DNA of 64,000 nucleotides from an uncultured Prevotellaceae bacterium (GTDB lineage Bacteria; Bacteroidota; Bacteroidia; Bacteroidales; Bacteroidaceae): NCBI GenBank assembly GCA_902762325.1, contig CACWNV010000028.1, positions 1 to 64,000 of the forward strand, read 5' to 3'. Shown piece by piece: positions 19,106 to 28,354 of this stretch (position 1 is its first letter; each line of letters starts with the position of its first letter). The notes under the pieces were generated by a model. It saw only the letters and a program-made list of their open reading frames with translations, ran no database searches and was not told where the DNA came from. The position numbers and the translations under genes were made by a program.

Positions 19106-20495
19106 TATGAACCTACCCGAAGATTTTGAACAATACACTTCTCAACTTATGGGGGAAGAACGTTTTCAGGCATTCAAAGATGGATTGTCGCAACCTACTC
19201 CTGTAAGTATACGTCTCAATCCAAATAAGGCAAATGGTTTCGTATGTCCAAAAGAGTCAAAGAACATATCTTGGTGCAAAGAGGGCTTCTATTTGGCAAA
19301 AAGACCCAATTTCACATTCGATCCATTTTTACATACTGGTCTTTATTATGTACAGGAAGCTTCTTCCATGTTTCTTTCTACTGTCTTACAACAAACGGTT
19401 GATTCAGAACCGAGAATGATGCTCGATCTCTGTGCAGCTCCAGGTGGAAAATCCACATTGGCTCTGTCCACCCTTCCAAAAGGAAGCCTGCTTGTAACGA
19501 ATGAACCTGTTCGCCCAAGAGCACAAATATTATCGGAAAATATCCAAAAATGGGGAAATCCAAATGTCATCGTTACAAACAATTATCCTCGTGAGTACAA
19601 AAAAGCAGGTGTACAATTTGATATTATCCTCTGTGATGTACCATGCTCTGGAGAAGGGATGTTCAGAAAGGACGAGAATGCCATTGCAGAATGGAACAGA
19701 CAAAAGGTTGATAAATGCAGCCAGTTGCAACGAGAGATTATATCAGACATCTGGCCATGCTTGAAAGAAGGAGGAATACTAATTTATTCCACCTGCACTT
19801 TTAACACAAAAGAAAACGAAGAGAATGTTGCATGGATTGCCCAGCATTTTGAGGCTTCTTTCATTAGTATCAATACGGACGGATTTGAGGGGATAACCGG
19901 CTCTCTACTCGACGGCTTTAATGAACCGGTATACCGTTTCATCCCTGGGATAACGAAGGGTGAAGGATTATTTATGGCTGTGCTCCGCAAAAAAGGAACT
20001 GAAGAAATGAGTAAGCCCCTGAAACAGAAGAAACATAAATTATCCATTACGGGGGAACTTGACTGGCTGGTTCCGTCAAAAGAGTTTGTAGGCATAGAAA
20101 CGGAAAGCCTAATATATGCCATTCCCAAATACTGGAGTGATGTTTATCTACAATTCAAAGATTTCTTGCACATCATTCATGCAGGTATATGCTACGGAAA
20201 AAGAAAGGGGAAAGATATTATCCCTGAACAGTCTCTTGCACTTTCCACCTTCCTCAACAGGAGAGCATTTGTAGAAATCGAACTGCCTTATCAGCAAGCT
20301 ATAGATTATCTAAGAACAGAAGCCATCTCCTTACCTGCAGACACGCCCAAAGGAATCATTTTGGTAACTTTTCACGGTATACCACTTGGCTTTGTAAAAA
20401 ACATCGGTAACCGTGCCAACAATCTCTATCCAAAAGAATGGAAAATAAAAAGTACATACATACCCGACTATGAAACAATATTTAGCTTTGCTTGA
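19098..20495 (+). CDS. RsmF-type rRNA (cytosine-5) methyltransferase
   Basis: NOL1/NOP2/Sun-family m5C RNA methyltransferase, 465 residues. The SAM-binding motif [15 protein letters not shown] is near residue 112. Motif [16 protein letters not shown] (product-release cysteine), and motif [17 protein letters not shown] (catalytic cysteine), are intact. The C-terminal third is a PUA-like/RsmF-specific domain that begins near residue 330 and ends in [12 protein letters not shown]. The target is probably 16S rRNA, by analogy with RsmF. Its 3' end overlaps thyA by 26 bases. Confidence 0.88.
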   Translation: MTDMNLPEDFEQYTSQLMGEERFQAFKDGLSQPTPVSIRLNPNKANGFVCPKESKNISWCKEGFYLAKRPNFTFDPFLHTGLYYVQEASSMFLSTVLQQTVDSEPRMMLDLCAAPGGKSTLALSTLPKGSLLVTNEPVRPRAQILSENIQKWGNPNVIVTNNYPREYKKAGVQFDIILCDVPCSGEGMFRKDENAIAEWNRQKVDKCSQLQREIISDIWPCLKEGGILIYSTCTFNTKENEENVAWIAQHFEASFISINTDGFEGITGSLLDGFNEPVYRFIPGITKGEGLFMAVLRKKGTEEMSKPLKQKKHKLSITGELDWLVPSKEFVGIETESLIYAIPKYWSDVYLQFKDFLHIIHAGICYGKRKGKDIIPEQSLALSTFLNRRAFVEIELPYQQAIDYLRTEAISLPADTPKGIILVTFHGIPLGFVKNIGNRANNLYPKEWKIKSTYIPDYETIFSFA

Positions 20496-21264
20496 CCGAA
20501 TCCTTTCAGAAGGTGTTCGGAAAGATGACCGCACCGGAACAGGAACGATCAGTATCTTCGGTAATCAAATGAGATTTAATCTTGAGGATGGGTTTCCTTT
20601 GCTAACAACAAAAAAACTCCATCTTAAGAGTATCATTTATGAACTATTGTGGTTTCTAAAAGGTGACACAAACATTAAATGGCTACAAGAACATGGTGTT
20701 CGCATCTGGAATGAGTGGGCAGATGAAAACGGAGAGTTAGGTCCTGTCTACGGGCATCAATGGCGGTCATGGCCAGACTATAATGGCGGATATATCGACC
20801 AGATTCAATATGTAATCAACCAATTAAAGAATAATCCGAATTCAAGACGGATGATTGTCAGCGCATGGAATGTTGCTGAAGTTAACAGTATGGCTCTCCC
20901 TCCTTGTCATACAATGTTCCAATTCTATGTTGCTAACAACCGTCTGTCACTTCAGTTGTACCAGCGGAGTGCAGATACTTTCCTTGGAGTTCCATTTAAT
21001 ATCGCTTCCTACGCATTACTTTTGATGATGATGGCGCAAGTGACTGGGTACAAAGCCGGTGATTTCATCCACACAACTGGTGACACCCATTTATATCTTA
21101 ATCATCTTGACCAGGCACGACTACAACTTACACGCGATCCCCGTCCGCTTCCTACTATGCGACTGAATCCCGAAGTAAAAGATCTCTTCGACTTTAAATA
21201 TGAGGATTTTGAATTGACGGATTACAATCCATGGCCTCATATCAAAGCAGAAGTAAGTGTATAA
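20470..21264 (+). CDS. thyA: Thymidylate synthase
   Basis: Folate-dependent methylation of dUMP to dTMP, 264 residues, the usual size of the short bacterial form. The nucleophilic cysteine is in [13 protein letters not shown] near residue 146, followed by [17 protein letters not shown] and HIYL-like [15 protein letters not shown]. The start lies inside the RsmF gene (26-base overlap). It is 18 bases before folA, whose product regenerates the folate it oxidises. Confidence 0.96.
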   Translation: MKQYLALLDRILSEGVRKDDRTGTGTISIFGNQMRFNLEDGFPLLTTKKLHLKSIIYELLWFLKGDTNIKWLQEHGVRIWNEWADENGELGPVYGHQWRSWPDYNGGYIDQIQYVINQLKNNPNSRRMIVSAWNVAEVNSMALPPCHTMFQFYVANNRLSLQLYQRSADTFLGVPFNIASYALLLMMMAQVTGYKAGDFIHTTGDTHLYLNHLDQARLQLTRDPRPLPTMRLNPEVKDLFDFKYEDFELTDYNPWPHIKAEVSV

Positions 21265-21282
21265 ATACCTTATCTATTAATT

Positions 21283-21765
21283 ATGAATATCAACATCATT
21301 GCTGCTGTTGCTCAGAATAGAGCCATCGGCTACCAGAACAAACTCATTTATTGGTTGCCAAACGACTTGAAGCGTTTCAAACAACTTACTACCGGCCACA
21401 CCATTATAATGGGACGGCGCACATTTGAATCTCTTCCCAAGGGCGCTCTTCCAAATCGAAGGAATATTGTGTTAAGCCGCTCGGCTAAAGAATTTCCCAA
21501 TTGCGAGTGCTACACTTCACTTAAGGAAGCGCTCGCTCATTGTCAGCCTGATGAGGATATATATATAATAGGTGGCGCCAGTTTGTACAAACAGGCACTA
21601 CCTATCGCCACACACCTTTACCTTACAGAGATAAAAGACACCCCTGAAAATGCCGACACATTCTTTCCTCCATACGATGAATGGATAATATCCTCCAAAG
21701 AGGAATTTAAGAAGGACGAACGTCATCTCTACGAATACGCATTCGTAGATTACGTGAGGAAGTGA
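21283..21765 (+). CDS. folA: Dihydrofolate reductase
   Basis: NADPH-dependent reduction of dihydrofolate, 160 residues. Family motifs: AAVAQNRAIGYQNKLIYWLPNDLKRFK split across the N-terminus, TIIMGRRTFESLP near residue 44, and IYIIGGASLYKQAL near residue 95. It pairs with thyA in one operon, the common bacterial arrangement. It is convergent with the Lrp gene, 23 bases apart. Confidence 0.96.
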   Translation: MNINIIAAVAQNRAIGYQNKLIYWLPNDLKRFKQLTTGHTIIMGRRTFESLPKGALPNRRNIVLSRSAKEFPNCECYTSLKEALAHCQPDEDIYIIGGASLYKQALPIATHLYLTEIKDTPENADTFFPPYDEWIISSKEEFKKDERHLYEYAFVDYVRK

Positions 21766-21788
21766 GAAAGTAAGAAATAAATGGTCAC

Positions 21789-22262
21789 TTATTCGCTAAC
21801 ATCATCCAATATAGGCAACTGACGATTGATGACAGCATTGAAAGCGACAATTGTTTCACTTCTTGACAATCCCAACGGTTGTAACTTGTCGTGGATGATG
21901 TTCAACAGATGGTGGTTGTTCTTTGCATAGATCTTAATGAACATATCATATCCACCTGTTGTATAATGACATTCCACAACCTCAGGGATTTTCTTTAATT
22001 CCTCAACAACTTTATCAAAGCTTTCAGGATCCTTCAGGAACAACCCGATATAAGCACATGTCTCATATCCGATTTTTTCAGGATCAATAATAAACTGTGA
22101 GCCTTTTAAGACACCAAGGTTGTTCAGTTTCTGAATTCGTTGATGGATAGCTGCTCCACTAACATTACAAGCACGAGCAACTTCTAAGAAAGGTACACGT
22201 GCATCATCAGCTATAAGCTGAAGAATCTTCTTGTCTAATGAATCTAATTGATGTTGTGCCAT
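21789..22262 (-). CDS. Lrp/AsnC family transcriptional regulator
   Basis: A 157-residue feast/famine regulator. The N-terminal winged helix-turn-helix (about 5-60) includes LDKKILQLIADDARVPF and GAAIHQRIQKLNNLGVL. The C-terminal RAM ligand-binding domain (about 75-150) includes VECHYTTGGYDMFIKIYAKN. It probably senses an amino acid and forms multimers. Its -7 box is at 22282-22289. Its targets cannot be told from the window. Confidence 0.93.
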   Translation of the reverse strand: MAQHQLDSLDKKILQLIADDARVPFLEVARACNVSGAAIHQRIQKLNNLGVLKGSQFIIDPEKIGYETCAYIGLFLKDPESFDKVVEELKKIPEVVECHYTTGGYDMFIKIYAKNNHHLLNIIHDKLQPLGLSRSETIVAFNAVINRQLPILDDVSE

Positions 22263-22281
22263 TGAAATTAGTAGTTTTCTG

Positions 22282-22289
22282 CAAAGTTA
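22282..22289 (-). promoter_or_regulatory. -7 element of the Lrp-family gene
   Basis: On the minus strand this reads TAACTTTG, matching TAnnTTTG, 20 bases before the start at 22262 and between it and the end of the ExbD gene, so the regulator is probably transcribed separately from the ExbB operon. Confidence 0.55.
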
Positions 22290-22319
22290 CAATAAATTGT
22301 TTAATTCACAAAGAAACTA

Positions 22320-22787
22320 TTAGAAATCCTGCCTTTTTAATTCTTTTTCCTCACCAATGTAGCTAATATGATATACTTTTGCCCGTCGCAATGCCTGCTT
22401 AACATCTGAAATCAAGCCCATAGGAACCCCATGATCTGCTTTAATAGCGACAACCATTTGTTCTCTATCTTCGGAAGACATGCCTGAACGCTCTGCTATG
22501 ATATAATCTTCTAACATGGCAAGACTTGTTATCTTATCATTCACCTGGATACTGATAGAATCAGAATTGCCGTTATTCTTACCAACAAAAAGATAAGTTA
22601 CTGCGGATTTCTTCACCAAACGAGTCAGCTCTGTTCCTTGAGGAGTCTGATATTTAACTTTCAAAGTAACCTTACGCATGTGCGTAACAATCATGAAAAA
22701 GAACAAAACAGTGAATATCAAGTCAGGAAGAGATGCTGTGTTTAACATCGGTATATGCTTGCGATGTCTATGCTTAAACTTAATCAT
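22320..22787 (-). CDS. ExbD/TolR family biopolymer transport protein (second copy)
   Basis: A 155-residue protein with a short basic cytoplasmic start (MIKFKHRHRKHIP), one membrane segment (about 15-40, LPDLIFTVLFFFMIVTHM) containing the proton-path aspartate, and a periplasmic ExbD domain. I choose the ATG at 22787: the earlier one at 22826 lies well inside the upstream exbD gene, whereas 22787 gives the usual 8-base overlap and an N-terminus like its neighbour. It works with ExbB to energise TonB-dependent outer-membrane transport. Confidence 0.85.
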   Translation of the reverse strand: MIKFKHRHRKHIPMLNTASLPDLIFTVLFFFMIVTHMRKVTLKVKYQTPQGTELTRLVKKSAVTYLFVGKNNGNSDSISIQVNDKITSLAMLEDYIIAERSGMSSEDREQMVVAIKADHGVPMGLISDVKQALRRAKVYHISYIGEEKELKRQDF

Positions 22788-23316
22788 CCTGCCCTCCTTT
22801 CTCATCCATAGGATAGAATTCGGCAAGATGTTGAGGGACTTTGTCTAAAATGCTTTTCTTTTTCTCTGCCGGCAAATAATCATAGCCTATTCCAAATGTT
22901 TTTCTGGACATGTCATCACGAACATTCCTGTAAGCTTTAATCATCTCATTCTGCAGATGAAAATAGATATCATAACTTGCATTTCTGTCTGTATTCAGAG
23001 ATATCAGATGTTTTTCTCCTTTTTCTTTTACAAACGACTGGATGATTAAGCGTATATCCTTCAAGTCCACCTTTTTCTTATCAGCCAATATTTGATTGTC
23101 AGCCGTAATTTCCAGTTCCAAAAGATTTTGTGCATTAACCAACGATTCCTCTTGCAGTTCTGTATTATCTATTGGAGGTAAGAGACGTTCTAACCCCTTA
23201 TCAATATCCATGGAAGAGACAACAAGGAAGAAAATCAGTAACATAAATGAGATATCAGCCGTTGAAGTTGTATTCAACGATGGCACTCTATGCTTATGTC
23301 TGTTCCTGATAATCAA
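22780..23316 (-). CDS. ExbD/TolR family biopolymer transport protein (first copy)
   Basis: A 178-residue protein with a basic start (MIIRNRHKHRVPSLN), one membrane segment with the conserved aspartate (TSTADISFMLLIFFLVVSSM) and a longer periplasmic domain than its neighbour. It is a clear paralog of the next gene: both open with a basic stretch followed by a Pro-x-Leu-Asn-Thr motif. Two ExbDs per ExbB is common in Bacteroidota and would allow heteromeric channels. Confidence 0.88.
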   Translation of the reverse strand: MIIRNRHKHRVPSLNTTSTADISFMLLIFFLVVSSMDIDKGLERLLPPIDNTELQEESLVNAQNLLELEITADNQILADKKKVDLKDIRLIIQSFVKEKGEKHLISLNTDRNASYDIYFHLQNEMIKAYRNVRDDMSRKTFGIGYDYLPAEKKKSILDKVPQHLAEFYPMDEKGGQDD

Positions 23317-23328
23317 AATACTTGTCTT

Positions 23329-23820
23329 TTAAATAGTCCTCTTTTTACTCTTGTAACGATTCTTCATCACGCTAAACACAATAGCTGTCGCCGCAATAAA
23401 CATCAATACAAGACTCGTAAATATTAGCATGTCAGACGTCTTCAGCCAAAAAGAACTGTCATACATTTCATTGTTTACCTTTATAGCGGACGTCGAACCA
23501 AAAACAAAAGACAAAACCAAAAGAATCAAAGTCATAAAACCGATTCCCCGCGACAATTTCCTTGCAGGAATATGGTGTTGGGAATCGTTTTTCTTCCTTT
23601 TCTTGTGTGACATTAAATATGACCAGGCAACCAAACACAGAAGAACTACCAACAAAAGAACCATCAGCCATATCACAGCATCTGTCATCAAGGGAGCATT
23701 AAAAGTGGGATCTTCAAGGAAAGGAAGATTAAATCCTATCAGATAGAATGCTCCGAAGACGATAGCGATAATGGCTATGACTCCATAGTGCAAGCGTTTG
23801 GAAAGTCGGTTAATGTTCAT
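23329..23820 (-). CDS. Four-segment membrane protein of the ExbB/ExbD operon
   Basis: A 163-residue protein of unknown function with four hydrophobic segments (about 10-30, 45-68, 92-112, 128-150) separated by basic loops (SHKKRKKND, KNRYKSKKR). It overlaps the ExbB gene by 11 bases and is 12 bases before the first exbD, so it is an operon member. I recognise the position, between ExbB and ExbD in Bacteroidales, but not a characterised family. A role as an accessory subunit of the proton channel is inference from context. Confidence 0.7.
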   Translation of the reverse strand: MNINRLSKRLHYGVIAIIAIVFGAFYLIGFNLPFLEDPTFNAPLMTDAVIWLMVLLLVVLLCLVAWSYLMSHKKRKKNDSQHHIPARKLSRGIGFMTLILLVLSFVFGSTSAIKVNNEMYDSSFWLKTSDMLIFTSLVLMFIAATAIVFSVMKNRYKSKKRTI

Positions 23821-24631
23821 CAGAGGCCTCCTTTATTTTTCCGATCATATCCATCAACGTGATAGCTGATTCTTCCATCTCTACGGTCAGACGGTCAATC
23901 ATTGATAGAATATAATTATAGAAGAGCTGGAGAATCAAAGCAACTATGATGCCAAAGATTGTTGTAATCAAAGCAACCTTCATACCAGCAGCCACGACCG
24001 TCGCATTGAGATCTCCTGCCATCTGAATATCATTAAAGGCTATGACCATACCTATCACGGTTCCGAGAAATCCTAATGAAGGTGCCATGGCAATAAATAG
24101 ACGAATCCAGGAACACCCTTTCTCAAGATTGGCAATCTGAACTGAGCCGTAAGAAGAAACGGAGCGTTCTATATCAGACATCGTATCATGAATCCGCACA
24201 AGCCCCTGATAACAGACAGAGGCAACAGGACCACGAGTATTTCGGCATAAGCTCTTGGCTCCTTCTATATCTCCTTTTGAAATCAGATTGTCCAGATCTT
24301 TCATGAAGCTATCCGTATCTATCTCTGCCAGACACAGATAGATTATACGTTCAATACAAAAAGCCAGTCCTAATACTAATGCTAAAGCAACAATAGACAT
24401 GAAGCCTGCTTTTCCTTCAATAAACTTCGTCTTGATTGCTTTATAGAACCCGACCGACTCCTCTTCCTCATCCATCAGTTCCTCTGGCATTTCATTGATT
24501 GCTTCCATTATCGAATCTGCAGGAATACTATCAGTCTGACCAATAACAGGAGTCAATACACCTATCATTAGGAAGACAAACAACCCACATTTCAACCACC
24601 AGTTGGAACACTTATTAAAATGTATGTGCAT
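23810..24631 (-). CDS. exbB: MotA/TolQ/ExbB proton channel family protein
   Basis: A 273-residue proton-channel subunit that, with ExbD, uses the proton gradient to drive TonB. It has a signal-like first hydrophobic segment (WWLKCGLFVFLMIGVL), a polar acidic stretch (EEEESVG), then three TolQ-type membrane segments, including MSIVALALVLGLAFCIERII and APSLGFLGTVIGMVIAFNDI. The ATG at 24679 is upstream of the transcript start predicted from the -7 box at 24668-24675, so I use the ATG at 24631. It heads a four-gene operon. Confidence 0.9.
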   Translation of the reverse strand: MHIHFNKCSNWWLKCGLFVFLMIGVLTPVIGQTDSIPADSIMEAINEMPEELMDEEEESVGFYKAIKTKFIEGKAGFMSIVALALVLGLAFCIERIIYLCLAEIDTDSFMKDLDNLISKGDIEGAKSLCRNTRGPVASVCYQGLVRIHDTMSDIERSVSSYGSVQIANLEKGCSWIRLFIAMAPSLGFLGTVIGMVIAFNDIQMAGDLNATVVAAGMKVALITTIFGIIVALILQLFYNYILSMIDRLTVEMEESAITLMDMIGKIKEASDEH

Positions 24632-24667
24632 GATGCTTACTCTAAGATATTTCGCCTTTTTGAATCG

Positions 24668-24675
24668 CAAAGGTA
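24668..24675 (-). promoter_or_regulatory. -7 element of the ExbB operon
   Basis: On the minus strand this reads TACCTTTG, matching TAnnTTTG. It would start transcription near 24661, which decides the exbB start at 24631 rather than 24679. Confidence 0.6.
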
Positions 24676-24737
24676 ACAATAATATTTGAATATACTATTC
24701 AACATTAAGAATAATTATACTTATTGGCTCTCCTATC

Positions 24738-26975
24738 TTAATGCTGTTCCCAACGAGCTTTCAATTGGTGCAGCATAGTGGTACTCTCACCACAACTGCC
24801 TGTATGCTGAATATGAAGACCTCCATACTGATTGTCTGGCACTTCTAAAGAGAGGTCCACAACATGTGGGAGATCAGAATCATCGGGGCGAGGAGTCGTC
24901 GTTTCAACATGAGCATACAGCAGCCCTTTAATATATTCCACCTTTATTGTACACCCTGTTCTATAACAAGTTGCCGAAACAGATGGCGTCAGAGGACGTA
25001 CTCTTCCATTCTTATATTCAACCAACAGGAAATCAACGGCTTTGGAGTGTTTGACCGTACGGATAATACGTAGCCCGTAACCGGTTAACGTCTTGGTGTC
25101 AAATTTAATACAAACATCCATATATTGCCCCGTTGCTGAACCAAAGCCCTGACCTGCTGTCTTTGTCGGGTCAACCCTCAATTCCAGAGAAACATCATGA
25201 TAGTTTCCTTGCAAAGGGGTATACATCAGACGGGCACCACGTTGAGCCTGTAATAATCCCATTCCTACCGCTCCGTTAAATCCTTCACCGTATTCCCACA
25301 TGGGCTTATCCGTTGTAAATGACCAAGGATATTCTTCTGTATCTGCCGGTTTGTATCCATCTACAGTCCAATATCCTTCATGGATGACTGGTTGGGTATC
25401 CGTAGGAAAGTCATGGAAGTCTGTTTCTAACTCTTCTATAATGACATGCTTCTTCTTGATGCTTTTAATGTAAGAAGACACTTCCACTATTTGTCCAAAT
25501 CCACTTCTTTGATGTCTTGGCTCAATACTCGCGGTAATCAGATGACCGGCATCAGCATTCGTGAGTTGATAGGTTCGTTGAGGACTAACATGACTGACTC
25601 TGACAGGAATTCCATCCCTCTTCCATATAATTCGCGACTCATCACGTCTTCCCTGCAAATCCAAATCATATACCAATGTTGCGACTTTATCTTTTATTCG
25701 TATCACAGGCTTTAAAGAAAAGACTGGTGGTGGTAAGACTGACGGCTGAAGCACAATATGACATGCTGCCTCACGACGGTCAATGGCAGTTGCTACAAGA
25801 CAGAAATCTGCTATCTCGTCCTCTTCATTCGTCAACCTGACTTCTATGGTTCCTGGTTGCTGTTCATTTAATACGGGAGTAATAGTCGCAAAACGCTCAA
25901 ATCCCTTGGTTACACTCCAAGTGACTCCCGGCTCAGACGTTATACGGAATAGACTGGGAGCTGTCTGGCGTATCTCATGTTGACTGATATTCAAGAATGG
26001 AATTTGCCCGATGCTGTCTAATATCACCGTGTTTTCCGGTTGTCGGTTACCAATCACATAAGGCCTTCCGTTTAAGACAAAATTATGCTGGTAGCATCGA
26101 AGCCATTTCTGAGGATAAGTGGTCCAACCGATGTAACAGTCTTCCGGAGCATGGAAACGACTATTGGAAACACTTACAGGACCACCCTGCTTACAGAAGA
26201 CAATCTCTTTGTTATGGCTTTTCACATAGAAGTCACAATCGATAAAGAGAGGACCATGTCCGTATGTACTCCAAAAAGGCTTCTGTCCATATAGGTCAAA
26301 ATCGCAATGCCGGTAAATGGCATTCCCATTAAGAGCATCATCAGTACACTCAAAATGACAACTATCGTATGAGCTTTCCTCTGCTCCATTGAGTGGATTA
26401 AGGTTTAACCTGCTGATGAAACGCACTTTTCTTGCTGACATCCTATGACCGTGTACATAACCAACATGGGCTTGTGTTATCGCATCACTTCGTCTCTTTC
26501 GACTAAGCTCTGTATTCTTTGGATAGATTAAGTCAACATTACAATAGTTACCCATGGTCAGATTTTCAACAGAGAGTTCATCAACATGGAAATCGAACAT
26601 TGTAAAATTACCTACTGCACCCTGCATTTGTCCACGTTGAGAAGCAAACACCACATCTTGCGCATCAGTGCCTAAACCGATAATACTCAGCTTCTTCGTC
26701 TTAACCACCATTCCAAATGGTTCCTTACCATTCTGACCGGTTACTACTATTGGGTCGTCGGGATTGTCAACCCAATAAACCCAAGGCTTAACATATAGCG
26801 TTGTCGTGTCAGACAGATTGTCAAAGGCTTTCTTCACATCATTGAAGACAAATTCCTTACCACGAATCTCATTGTCTGACAGAGAACCGTCAAGCAACAA
26901 ATGGTTCTTGTCGAGTGTCTGCGCCTGAACTTCCAGTCCAAGCAAGAACAGAATAATTGTCAGGTTTAGCTTCAT
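24738..26975 (-). CDS. Secreted right-handed beta-helix protein (pectinesterase/pectate-lyase-like fold)
   Basis: A 745-residue exported protein with signal peptide (MKLNLTIILFLLGLEVQA, then Q). Residues about 25-330 read as a beta-helix: repeated short strands such as LSIIGLGTDAQDVVFAS, YDSCHFECTDDALNGNAIYRHCDFD and DCDFYVKSHNKEIVFC, as in pectinesterases and related carbohydrate enzymes. Then come Ig-like segments and a C-terminal domain (about 570-745) of sugar-binding or LamG-like appearance (GQYMDVCIKFDTKT). I choose 26975 because the signal peptide starts there; 27017 would add 14 hydrophobic residues and lies upstream of the -7 box. No catalytic residues could be assigned with confidence. 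Confidence 0.72.
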   Translation of the reverse strand: MKLNLTIILFLLGLEVQAQTLDKNHLLLDGSLSDNEIRGKEFVFNDVKKAFDNLSDTTTLYVKPWVYWVDNPDDPIVVTGQNGKEPFGMVVKTKKLSIIGLGTDAQDVVFASQRGQMQGAVGNFTMFDFHVDELSVENLTMGNYCNVDLIYPKNTELSRKRRSDAITQAHVGYVHGHRMSARKVRFISRLNLNPLNGAEESSYDSCHFECTDDALNGNAIYRHCDFDLYGQKPFWSTYGHGPLFIDCDFYVKSHNKEIVFCKQGGPVSVSNSRFHAPEDCYIGWTTYPQKWLRCYQHNFVLNGRPYVIGNRQPENTVILDSIGQIPFLNISQHEIRQTAPSLFRITSEPGVTWSVTKGFERFATITPVLNEQQPGTIEVRLTNEEDEIADFCLVATAIDRREAACHIVLQPSVLPPPVFSLKPVIRIKDKVATLVYDLDLQGRRDESRIIWKRDGIPVRVSHVSPQRTYQLTNADAGHLITASIEPRHQRSGFGQIVEVSSYIKSIKKKHVIIEELETDFHDFPTDTQPVIHEGYWTVDGYKPADTEEYPWSFTTDKPMWEYGEGFNGAVGMGLLQAQRGARLMYTPLQGNYHDVSLELRVDPTKTAGQGFGSATGQYMDVCIKFDTKTLTGYGLRIIRTVKHSKAVDFLLVEYKNGRVRPLTPSVSATCYRTGCTIKVEYIKGLLYAHVETTTPRPDDSDLPHVVDLSLEVPDNQYGGLHIQHTGSCGESTTMLHQLKARWEQH

Positions 26976-26982
26976 ACAAGTA

Positions 26983-26990
26983 CAAAGATA
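26983..26990 (-). promoter_or_regulatory. -7 element just before the beta-helix gene
   Basis: On the minus strand this reads TATCTTTG, a perfect -7 match, but it lies only 8 bases before the chosen ATG. If used, the transcript would be almost leaderless. It may instead be a chance match, with the true promoter nearer 27050. Confidence 0.4.
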
Positions 26991-27066
26991 CAAAAACAAG
27001 ATAATAATACGAATCATATTTGGTTAAAATATCTATCTACATTTAGGTTTTTATAAAAAATATATG

Positions 27067-27074
27067 TACTTTTG
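27067..27074 (+). promoter_or_regulatory. -7 element of the aminotransferase gene
   Basis: TACTTTTG, matching TAnnTTTG, 41 bases before the ATG at 27116, in the divergent region shared with the beta-helix gene. Confidence 0.55.
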
Positions 27075-27115
27075 CAAACTGAATTCAACAAAGACAAATC
27101 AATAGGTAATAAATC

Positions 27116-28315
27116 ATGCCAGAAATATCAGTACGCGGTATAGAAATCCCAGCATCACCAATCAGAAAGCTTGCTCCATTGGCTGCAGCTGCAAAAAAGA
27201 GAGGAATAAGAGTTTACCATTTAAACATCGGTCAGCCCGACCTTCCCACTCCTCAAATTGGTCTTGATGCCTTAAAGAATATAGACAGAAAAGTATTAGA
27301 GTATTCTCCAAGCCAAGGCTTTCTGTCTTATAGGGAAAAGCTTGTCGACTATTATGCAAAGTACAACATCAATGTAACTCCTGACGACATCATTATTACA
27401 TCTGGAGGATCTGAAGCTGTGCTGTTCGCCTTCCTGAGTTGTCTTAATCCTGGCGATGAGATTATTGTTCCTGAACCTGCCTATGCCAACTACATGGCAT
27501 TTGCAATTTCTGCCGGTGCCAAACTTCGTACAATAACCACTACAATCGAGGAAGGTTTTTCGCTGCCCAAAGTGGAAAAGTTTGAAGAATTGATCAACGA
27601 GCGTACTCGGGCAATAATGATTTGTAACCCAAACAATCCGACGGGTTACCTTTATACTCGCCGTGAGATGAATCAGATTCGTGATCTCATCAAGAAATAC
27701 GACCTTTATCTCTTCTCCGATGAAGTATATCGCGAATACATTTATACAGGTAGTCCTTATATTTCTGCCTGCCACCTTGAAGGAATTCAGAACAATGTCA
27801 TCTTAATTGACTCTGTTTCAAAGAGATATTCTGAATGTGGAATCCGTATCGGTGCCCTTATTACAAAGAACAAGGAGGTGCGCGAAGCTGTCATGAAATT
27901 CTGTCAGGCTCGTCTCTCCCCTCCTTTGATTGGTCAGATTGTTGCTGAAGCCTCGTTAAGTGCTCCCGAAGAATACACTCGTGAGGTATATGATGAATAT
28001 GTAGAACGCAGGAAATGTCTGATTGACGGTCTGAACCGTATTCCCGGAGTCTACTCTCCTATCCCGATGGGTGCTTTCTATACCGTGGCAAAACTCCCTG
28101 TTGACAATAGCGAGAAGTTCTGCCGTTGGTGCCTTGAAGAGTTCAATTACGAGAACGAAACGGTCATGATGGCTCCTGCTGCCGGCTTTTACACCACGCC
28201 TGGTATCGGACAAGATCAAGTGCGAATTGCATACGTCCTCAAAAAAGAAGACCTGCAACGTGCATTAGTCGTTCTTCAGAAGGCATTAGAAGCCTATCCC
28301 GGGAGAACCATATAA
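27116..28315 (+). CDS. Class I/II pyridoxal-phosphate aminotransferase
   Basis: A 399-residue fold-type I aminotransferase. The nucleotide-free PLP motifs are NIGQPDLPTP near the N-terminus, TSGGSEAVLFAFL, ICNPNNPTGYLYTR (Asn contacting PLP), LFSDEVYREYIY (Asp), and the Schiff-base lysine in DSVSKRYSECGIRIG (Lys236). The C-terminal arginine for the substrate carboxylate is in DQVRIAYVL. Aspartate is a likely substrate for this branch but is not proven. It is followed by the permease gene after 39 bases. Confidence 0.88.
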   Translation: MPEISVRGIEIPASPIRKLAPLAAAAKKRGIRVYHLNIGQPDLPTPQIGLDALKNIDRKVLEYSPSQGFLSYREKLVDYYAKYNINVTPDDIIITSGGSEAVLFAFLSCLNPGDEIIVPEPAYANYMAFAISAGAKLRTITTTIEEGFSLPKVEKFEELINERTRAIMICNPNNPTGYLYTRREMNQIRDLIKKYDLYLFSDEVYREYIYTGSPYISACHLEGIQNNVILIDSVSKRYSECGIRIGALITKNKEVREAVMKFCQARLSPPLIGQIVAEASLSAPEEYTREVYDEYVERRKCLIDGLNRIPGVYSPIPMGAFYTVAKLPVDNSEKFCRWCLEEFNYENETVMMAPAAGFYTTPGIGQDQVRIAYVLKKEDLQRALVVLQKALEAYPGRTI

Positions 28316-28354
28316 TAATAAGGTATAGATAAAGTCAGAGATTACCCCATAAGA

